Assembly: GCA_025925185.1 (NCBI GenBank)
Contig: JAICLV010000060.1
Span: 1-13,166 of the forward strand
Source: Acidothermaceae bacterium
GTDB lineage: Bacteria > Actinomycetota > Actinomycetes > Acidothermales > Acidothermaceae
Length of the DNA: 13,166 bases
Direction of reading: 5' to 3'
The notes under the pieces were generated by a model, which searched no databases, was not told the origin of the DNA, and saw nothing but the letters and a program-made list of their open reading frames with translations. Each line of letters opens with the position of its first letter. Position 1 is the stretch's first letter. The position numbers and the translations under genes are program-made. Positions 9,220-13,166 of the stretch are shown here, piece after piece.

Positions 9220-9271
9220 CCTCGTGACCTCGTAACCTTGTGACCGCCGCGGCGATCACGAGGTCACGACG
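9212..9271. terminator. Bidirectional terminator hairpin between convergent pgl and MFS genes
   Basis: CGTCGTGACCTCGTGA at 9212-9227 is a perfect 16-bp inverted repeat of 9256-9271, with a 28-base loop. It holds the stop codon of pgl (9217-9219) in the left arm and that of the minus-strand MFS gene (9266-9264) in the right arm, so both genes end in TCG-TGA within the same repeat. A strong stem between convergent genes fits an intrinsic-type terminator working in both directions. There is no U-tract, which is common in actinobacteria. The terminator role is inferred from position and symmetry. Confidence 0.75.
9216..9247 (+). repeat. Four tandem 8-bp units at the pgl end
   Basis: Four consecutive octamers follow each other: GTGACCTC (9216-9223), GTGACCTC (9224-9231), GTAACCTT (9232-9239) and GTGACCGC (9240-9247). 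The first overlaps the pgl stop codon. Because the right arm of the terminator carries the complement, the hairpin could re-pair in registers shifted by eight bases. Confidence 0.8.
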
Positions 9272-10715
9272 CGTCGGTGAGTGCCGCCGCGCGCAGCCGC
9301 AGCACCGTCGCGGCGGTGGCTAACGCCAGCCCGCACTCCACGGCAACCATCACCAGCGTGGCGTCGCGCCACCGGCCGACGTCGAGGCCGCTGCCGGCCA
9401 CGCTGAACAACACCGTGCCGACGATCGACGCGCCCGCCGCGAGCCCGACCTGCAACGCGGTCGACAGCACCCCGCCGGCCAATCCCGCACGCTGCGCCGG
9501 CAGCCCGCTGAGCACCACGCCGATCAGCGGCACCATCGCCCCCGCCCACCCAATGCCCAACACCACGAGCGGCGCGGCCGCGGCGACCGCGTTGAGGCGG
9601 GCGCCGGCGACGATCGCGACGGCGGCGAAGCCGGCCAGCCCAACCGCGAAGACAGCGGCCCCGCCCGCCACGAGCCTGTCCCCGAAGCGTGCTGAAAGGC
9701 GTCGGGTCGCCAGCGCCACAAGGAAGAACGCGAGCGCGCACGGCACCATCGTCATACCGGACCTCAACGCGGAGTAGCCGTGGCCCGCCTGCAGCACCAT
9801 GGTCAAGCTGAACATGAAGCCCCCGACGCAGGTCGCGAACAGCAGCATCGCGGTGAGCCCGAGCCGCGCGTACCGCACCCCGAGCAGCGACAGCGGCACC
9901 AACGGCACCCGGCCGGACCGTTCGAACCGGCGCTGGCTCGCGACGAAGTACGCGCCGACGAACGGCGCGGCCGCCAAGCTCAGCCAGGTCCAGACTGGCC
10001 AGCCGCTGGCCCGGCCCAAGGTGAGCGGCAACAGCACGAGCCCGATCGTCGCCGCCAGGCTGAGCGCTCCGACCACGTCGATTGCCGGTGCCGCGGGAGT
10101 GCGGCTCTCCGGCAGCATCCGCCGTCCGATGAGAAGGGCGACCAATCCCACCGGCACGTTCACCAAGAAGATCGGCCGCCAGCCGAGGCCGGCGATGTCG
10201 GCCGCGACCAGCGAGCCGCCAACGATCTGCCCTACCGCGCCCGCCGCTCCGACCACGCCGCCGAGAAAGCCGAGCGCACGGAGCCGGTCGGGCCCCTCGA
10301 AGCCGGCCTGGATCGCGGCGAGCACCTGCGGGAACATCAACGCGGCCGCGAAGCCCTGCAACACGCGAAAGACGATCAACAGCGTGGCGGACGGCGCGAC
10401 CCCACACGCCACCGAAGCGACGGTGAACGCCGCCATGCCGGCGAGGAACACCCGGCGCCGGCCGAAGCGGTCGCCCAACCGTCCGCCGGCCACCAGCGAG
10501 CACGCGTACGCGACCCCGTAGCCGGAGACGGTCAACTCAAGTTCGGCCGGACCGGTGTGCAGGTCGCGGCCGATCGTCGCGAGGGCGACATTGACGATGA
10601 ACGCGTCGAGCACAGGGAGGAACGCCCCGACGAGCAGGATCGGTAGTGCGCGCCACGGTGGCCCTGGTCGGATCGGCGTGGAAGTGGGACGAGCGAATTG
10701 GGTCGTGGTTGTCAT
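9264..10715 (-). CDS. MFS multidrug efflux transporter, DHA2 (14-TM) type
   Basis: A proton-driven exporter of the cytoplasmic membrane; the substrate is unknown. Numbering from the ATG at 10715 gives 483 aa. I count 14 hydrophobic segments, typical of the DHA2 drug:H+ antiporter group. Family motifs are LDAFIVNVALATIGRDL in TM1 (L36, D37), motif A GGRLGDRFGRRR (77-88) in the loop after TM2, and the Gly-rich GGVVGAAGAVGQIVGG in TM5 resembling motif C. The frame is open to an upstream ATG at 10793, but MTTTTQFARP, 20 residues before the first TM, is the more natural start; its upstream AGGGTGG is only a modest ribosome binding site. It is divergent from an MmyB-like regulator, the usual layout of a regulator controlling its own efflux pump. 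It converges on pgl and shares a terminator with it. Confidence 0.88.
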   Translation of the reverse strand: MTTTTQFARPTSTPIRPGPPWRALPILLVGAFLPVLDAFIVNVALATIGRDLHTGPAELELTVSGYGVAYACSLVAGGRLGDRFGRRRVFLAGMAAFTVASVACGVAPSATLLIVFRVLQGFAAALMFPQVLAAIQAGFEGPDRLRALGFLGGVVGAAGAVGQIVGGSLVAADIAGLGWRPIFLVNVPVGLVALLIGRRMLPESRTPAAPAIDVVGALSLAATIGLVLLPLTLGRASGWPVWTWLSLAAAPFVGAYFVASQRRFERSGRVPLVPLSLLGVRYARLGLTAMLLFATCVGGFMFSLTMVLQAGHGYSALRSGMTMVPCALAFFLVALATRRLSARFGDRLVAGGAAVFAVGLAGFAAVAIVAGARLNAVAAAAPLVVLGIGWAGAMVPLIGVVLSGLPAQRAGLAGGVLSTALQVGLAAGASIVGTVLFSVAGSGLDVGRWRDATLVMVAVECGLALATAATVLRLRAAALTDAS

Positions 10716-10819
10716 GCCAACCACCCTGCGGTGCGCGGTTACCTGGTACCGAGAGCCCGCTGATGCTGTTACTAACCGAACCTGGTTAGGCATCCACGTC
10801 GTCCGGCAGTATTAAGCCC
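10716..10819. promoter_or_regulatory. Divergent promoter/operator region of the MFS and MmyB-like genes
   Basis: This 104-base gap is visibly less GC-rich than its surroundings. It contains an inverted repeat CTAACC-N6-GGTTAG at 10772-10789 and a looser one, CGGT-N8-ACCG, at 10736-10751. The heptamer ACCTGGT occurs in both (10741-10747 and 10780-10786, with ACCTGGT read across 10780-10786). CAGTAT at 10807-10812 could be a -10 box, seven bases before the GTG of the regulator. A -35 box at 17-bp spacing would then fall on the right arm of the palindrome. The palindromes are seen directly; their role as operators is inference. Confidence 0.5.
10772..10789. promoter_or_regulatory. Candidate operator palindrome
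   Basis: CTAACC (10772-10777) and GGTTAG (10784-10789) are perfect inverted 6-bp arms around a 6-base spacer. The 18-bp size and the location between an efflux gene and its divergent helix-turn-helix gene suit a dimeric regulator. Binding is untested. Confidence 0.4.
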
Positions 10820-11827
10820 GTGACAACCGCGACAACGCAACCGACGCCCGCCCAGCAGCTACCGCGCGTCGTCCGGGCGCACGCGGGCATCATCTTCGAC
10901 GACGCGGACGACGCCCTCGCGAGCCCACCGCCGCAGAACCCGCGCGAGATCACCGCCGAGCGACGGCGAATGCTCGGGGCGTTCATCCGGTCGCGGCGCG
11001 AGCGGACCACTCCGGAGATGGTCGGTATGGAGCCCGGGTTTCGTCGGCGCACACCCGGCCTTCGACGCGAGGAGATGGCGCTGCTGTCGGGCATCGGCAT
11101 CACCTGGTACACCTGGCTGGAGCAGGGCCGCTCGATCAACGTGTCGGCCCAGGTGCTGCAGTCGGTCGCCCGGGTGCTGAGCCTCGACGCCGCCGAACGG
11201 GCACACCTGTTCTCGTTGGCCGAGCTGCCCGACCCCGAGCAGCCGGCGCCGCTGGCCCGGGTGAGTCCGGGCGTGCAGACGATGGTCGACCAGCTGGCCC
11301 CGCTGCCAGCCGCGGTGTTCGGGCCGCGCTGGGAGATCCTGGCGAGCAACCGAGCGCACCTCGGGCTGTTCGGCGACTACACCGCGCTGCCGCCCGGCTG
11401 CCGCAACAGCGTGTGGATGTGCTTCATGGACCCGTTCTGGCACACGTTGCTGCCGCACCGCGCCGAGTTCGCCCGCCGCATCGTGGCGAAGATGCGCACG
11501 GCGATGGCCGAGTACGTCGGCGACCCTGGGTGGGCGGCGCTGCTCGACTTGATGCAGACCCACTCACCGGAGTTTCGCGAGCTGTGGGCTCGGCATGAGG
11601 TCGCGCCGATGGAGACCTGCTACAAGCGCTACGAGCACCCGCGGGCCGGCACCCTGAACGTGGAGGTGAGCCACCTCTGGCTCTCCGATCAGCGCAACGC
11701 CCGGCTGATGGTGCAGACGCCGGGCGACGAGGAGACCCGCCGCGGCTTCGAGGTGTTGATGACCGTGCCGCCGCACGAGATCCCCGGCCCACCAGCGCAC
11801 GCGGACTCCGCGCTGTCGGCGGGCTGA
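10820..11827 (+). CDS. MmyB-like helix-turn-helix transcriptional regulator
   Basis: A DNA-binding regulator of 335 aa. Residues of about 52-130 form an XRE-type helix-turn-helix (LGAFIRSRRER, then TPGLRREEMALLSGIGITWYTW, then the amphipathic SAQVLQSVARVLSLDAAERAHLF). Residues of about 145-320 match the MmyB ligand-binding domain, with WEILASNRAHLGLFG and FMDPFWHTLLPHRAEFARRIVA; the family is thought to bind small hydrophobic ligands. The family usually starts a few residues before LGAFLRSRRE, so the first 50 residues here are an extension. The GTG at 10820 has no Shine-Dalgarno and may start a leaderless message; the alternative is ATG at 10970 (residue 51). It is divergent from the MFS exporter, which it probably controls. 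Activator or repressor cannot be told. Confidence 0.87.
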   Translation: MTTATTQPTPAQQLPRVVRAHAGIIFDDADDALASPPPQNPREITAERRRMLGAFIRSRRERTTPEMVGMEPGFRRRTPGLRREEMALLSGIGITWYTWLEQGRSINVSAQVLQSVARVLSLDAAERAHLFSLAELPDPEQPAPLARVSPGVQTMVDQLAPLPAAVFGPRWEILASNRAHLGLFGDYTALPPGCRNSVWMCFMDPFWHTLLPHRAEFARRIVAKMRTAMAEYVGDPGWAALLDLMQTHSPEFRELWARHEVAPMETCYKRYEHPRAGTLNVEVSHLWLSDQRNARLMVQTPGDEETRRGFEVLMTVPPHEIPGPPAHADSALSAG

Positions 11828-11834
11828 CCCACAG

Positions 11835-12185
11835 CTAGATGCGCGGGTAGACCTTCGAGCCGCGTAGCCGCTCGAGCGCCTCGGTCAAGATCGCCTCGCC
11901 GTCGGCGTCGTTGCGCCGCTCGCGGACATAGGCCAGGTGCGTCTTGTACGGCTCGGTGCGCGGCGCGGTCGGAGGCACCTCGCGGTCGGGACCGGCGGGC
12001 AAGCCGCAACGAGGGCAGTCCCACGACTCGGGGATCACCGCGTCAGACGCGAACGACGGCCGGGTCTCGTGGCCGTTGGCGCACCAAAACGAGATGCGCC
12101 GGCGCGGCGCCGACTCACCCCGCTCGGCCTCGCCCATGGGGCCAGCGCCCACCCGGCTCCCGCGAATCGCGTTGCCTCCAGCCAC
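11835..12185 (-). CDS. rbpA: RNA polymerase-binding protein RbpA
   Basis: Actinobacteria-specific general transcription factor that binds RNA polymerase and the primary sigma factor and stabilises the open complex. The sequence GNAIRGSRVGAGPMGEAERG and the C-terminal PYKTHLAYVRERR-DADGEAIL segment are strongly RbpA-like. A zinc ribbon is visible as C-x3-H-x17-C-x2-C (C35, H39, C57, C60), as in the zinc-containing Streptomyces type rather than the cysteine-poor mycobacterial type. I chose the GTG at 12185 (116 aa) because AGGGAG (12199-12194) stands 8 bases upstream, whereas the GTG at 12194 overlaps that site. The gene ends 7 bases from the stop of the convergent regulator. It follows secG on the same strand, after a 136-base gap. 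Confidence 0.93.
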   Translation of the reverse strand: MAGGNAIRGSRVGAGPMGEAERGESAPRRRISFWCANGHETRPSFASDAVIPESWDCPRCGLPAGPDREVPPTAPRTEPYKTHLAYVRERRNDADGEAILTEALERLRGSKVYPRI

Positions 12186-12205
12186 GGTGCGCACTCCCTG
12201 CCTCG

Positions 12206-12220
12206 AAGATCATGGATCTT
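12206..12220. promoter_or_regulatory. Inverted repeat in the rbpA upstream region
   Basis: AAGATC (12206-12211) and GATCTT (12215-12220) form perfect 6-bp arms around ATG, about 20 bases upstream of the rbpA start. It could be an operator or a leader stem. I did not find the GGGAAT/GTT elements of a SigR-type promoter, which controls rbpA in Streptomyces. The role is unknown. Confidence 0.35.
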
Positions 12221-12243
12221 TACGGATCGAAATCGGACGACGT

Positions 12244-12312
12244 ACGCGAGCGTGCCGCGCTCGCGTCAGACGACGCCGTCGATTCTAAGGCCCCGCCCGG
12301 GCCGAGACGGCC
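12244..12312 (-). terminator. Hairpin cluster between secG and rbpA, probable secG terminator
   Basis: A perfect 9-bp stem, ACGCGAGCG (12244-12252) with CGCTCGCGT (12258-12266) and a 5-base loop, lies downstream of secG on the minus strand. Nearer the secG stop, GGCCG (12300-12304) pairs with CGGCC (12308-12312), and GGCCC (12289-12293) can pair with GGGCC (12299-12303) as an alternative. No long T-run follows on the minus strand. The position fits secG termination before the rbpA promoter; partial readthrough into rbpA is possible. Confidence 0.5.
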
Positions 12313-12321
12313 TACTCCGCG

Positions 12322-12549
12322 CTAGCTGATGAGAAACAGCAGCCCGATGATGGCCGCAAACCAAATCAGGCCGGCGACCAGTGTGAATCGGTCGAGGTTC
12401 TTCTCGACGACCGATGACCCCGCGAAGTTCGAGGTGAAGCCACCGCCGAACATGTCGGACAGGCCTCCGCCCTTACCGCGGTGCAGCAAGATCAGCACCA
12501 CGAGCAGGATGCTGGTCAGCGCGACGATGATCTCTAGCGCGGCGATCAC
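12322..12549 (-). CDS. secG: Preprotein translocase subunit SecG
   Basis: Small inner-membrane subunit of the SecYEG protein-export channel. The 75-aa protein has two transmembrane segments (about residues 3-22 and 54-74) separated by the SecG-typical loop HRGKGGGLSDMFGGG, followed by SSVVEKNLDRFT. The start is GTG at 12549, with AGGAG (12560-12556) 6 bases upstream. The upstream neighbour is an oligopeptide ABC ATPase 43 bases away. In many actinobacteria secG instead follows gap-pgk-tpiA. Confidence 0.95.
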   Translation of the reverse strand: MIAALEIIVALTSILLVVLILLHRGKGGGLSDMFGGGFTSNFAGSSVVEKNLDRFTLVAGLIWFAAIIGLLFLIS

Positions 12550-12592
12550 GGGTGACTCCTACGAGACTGTGTCGAACCCAAAAGAGGCGACG

Positions 12593-13166
12593 TCACAAGA
12601 CGTTGACCACCTCAGCGTAATGGCACGCGGCCGGATGTCCCTGCCCGCGGTCGACGAGGGCCGGAATCTCGTTGACGCACTTCTCCTGCTCGTGCGGCGT
12701 CAGCTGATTGGCGAACTTCGGGCAGCGCGTGCGGAATCGGCAACCGCTGGGCGGGTCGACCGGGCTCGGCACATCGCCGGTGACCACGATCCGGTTGCGC
12801 GCCCGCTCCTTGACCGGGTCGGGGATCGGAATCGCCGAGATCAGCGCCTGCGTGTACGGGTGGGCGGGAGCAGCGAACAGCTCGTCCTTCGTGGCGATCT
12901 CGACGATGCGCCCGAGGTACATCACCGCGATGCGGTCGGAGATGTGCTTGACCACGGACAGGTCGTGCGCGACGAACAGGTAGGCCAGGCCAAGTCGGTC
13001 CTGCAACTCCTCGAGCAGGTTCAGCACGCCCGCTTGGATCGACACGTCGAGGGCCGACACCGGCTCGTCGAGGATCAGCACCCGCGGTTCGAGCGCCAGC
13101 GCGCGGGCGATGCCGATGCGCTGACGCTGGCCACCCGAGAACTCGTGCGCGTAGCGGTTGCCGTGC
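12593..13166 (-). CDS. Oligopeptide/dipeptide ABC transporter ATP-binding protein, C-terminal part, cut by window edge
   Basis: The ATPase of a peptide importer of the Dpp/Opp family (DppF/OppF-like), acting at the cytoplasmic face of the membrane. The window shows the last 190 residues; the Walker A part lies beyond the right edge. Visible are the ABC signature [15 protein letters not shown], Walker [15 protein letters not shown] with the catalytic Glu, and the switch histidine in [18 protein letters not shown]. The family's C-terminal [16 protein letters not shown] and a four-cysteine tail C-x5-C-x14-C-x17-C follow; in related OppD/DppF proteins such cysteines are conserved and reported to hold an iron-sulfur cluster. 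The reading frame continues past the GTG at 13081 to the window end, so that codon is internal. The gene lies 43 bases upstream of secG on the same strand, and cotranscription is possible. Confidence 0.93.
   Translation of the reverse strand, partial: HGNRYAHEFSGGQRQRIGIARALALEPRVLILDEPVSALDVSIQAGVLNLLEELQDRLGLAYLFVAHDLSVVKHISDRIAVMYLGRIVEIATKDELFAAPAHPYTQALISAIPIPDPVKERARNRIVVTGDVPSPVDPPSGCRFRTRCPKFANQLTPHEQEKCVNEIPALVDRGQGHPAACHYAEVVNVL

Noticed and set aside
9256..10503. 415-codon minus-strand frame overlapping the MFS gene
   Set aside because: An Arg/Gly-rich frame offset from the DHA2 transporter, which has clear membrane segments and motifs in its own frame.

Overview
The window is a stretch of a high-GC actinobacterial chromosome. 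The lineage call rests on a zinc-type RbpA, OpcA beside glucose-6-phosphate dehydrogenase, an MmyB-type helix-turn-helix regulator, many GTG starts and a strong third-position GC bias. I cannot name the genus.

Layout. (1) Positions 1-563, minus strand: the N-terminal part of ctaB (heme O synthase), cut by the window edge. (2) A divergent intergenic region, 564-760. (3) Positions 761-9219, plus strand: a complete operon tkt-tal-pgi-zwf-opcA-pgl. It carries the oxidative pentose phosphate steps from glucose-6-phosphate to 6-phosphogluconate, the non-oxidative transketolase and transaldolase, and phosphoglucose isomerase, which joins the cycle to glycolysis. zwf, opcA and pgl each start on an ATGA overlap with the previous stop codon, so they are probably translationally coupled. 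(4) Positions 9212-9271: a 16-bp perfect inverted repeat that contains the stop codons of pgl and of the convergent gene, probably a shared bidirectional terminator. (5) Positions 9264-11827: a divergent pair made of a 14-TM DHA2-type MFS exporter (minus) and an MmyB-like regulator (plus), with a palindrome between them. This looks like a drug-efflux module inserted in the housekeeping region. (6) Positions 11835-12549, minus strand: rbpA (RNA polymerase-binding protein) and secG. (7) From 12593 to the window end, minus strand: the C-terminal part of an oligopeptide/dipeptide ABC transporter ATPase.

Function. Zwf makes NADPH and 6-phosphogluconolactone, OpcA is its expected assembly or activation partner, Pgl hydrolyses the lactone, and Tkt, Tal and Pgi recycle the sugar phosphates. 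The order ctaB / tkt-tal-zwf-opcA-pgl facing secG is a known actinobacterial arrangement. Here it carries an insertion (MFS plus regulator), and an ABC transporter gene occupies the place where tpiA-pgk-gap often sits.

I see no convincing new defence, mobile or biosynthetic system. The most unusual points are the histone-H1-like lysine/alanine/threonine tail on OpcA, the repeat-built convergent terminator sharing both stop codons, the divergent Pgi subtype next to tal, and the MFS/MmyB operator region. No tRNA, rRNA, CRISPR array or insertion sequence was recognised.
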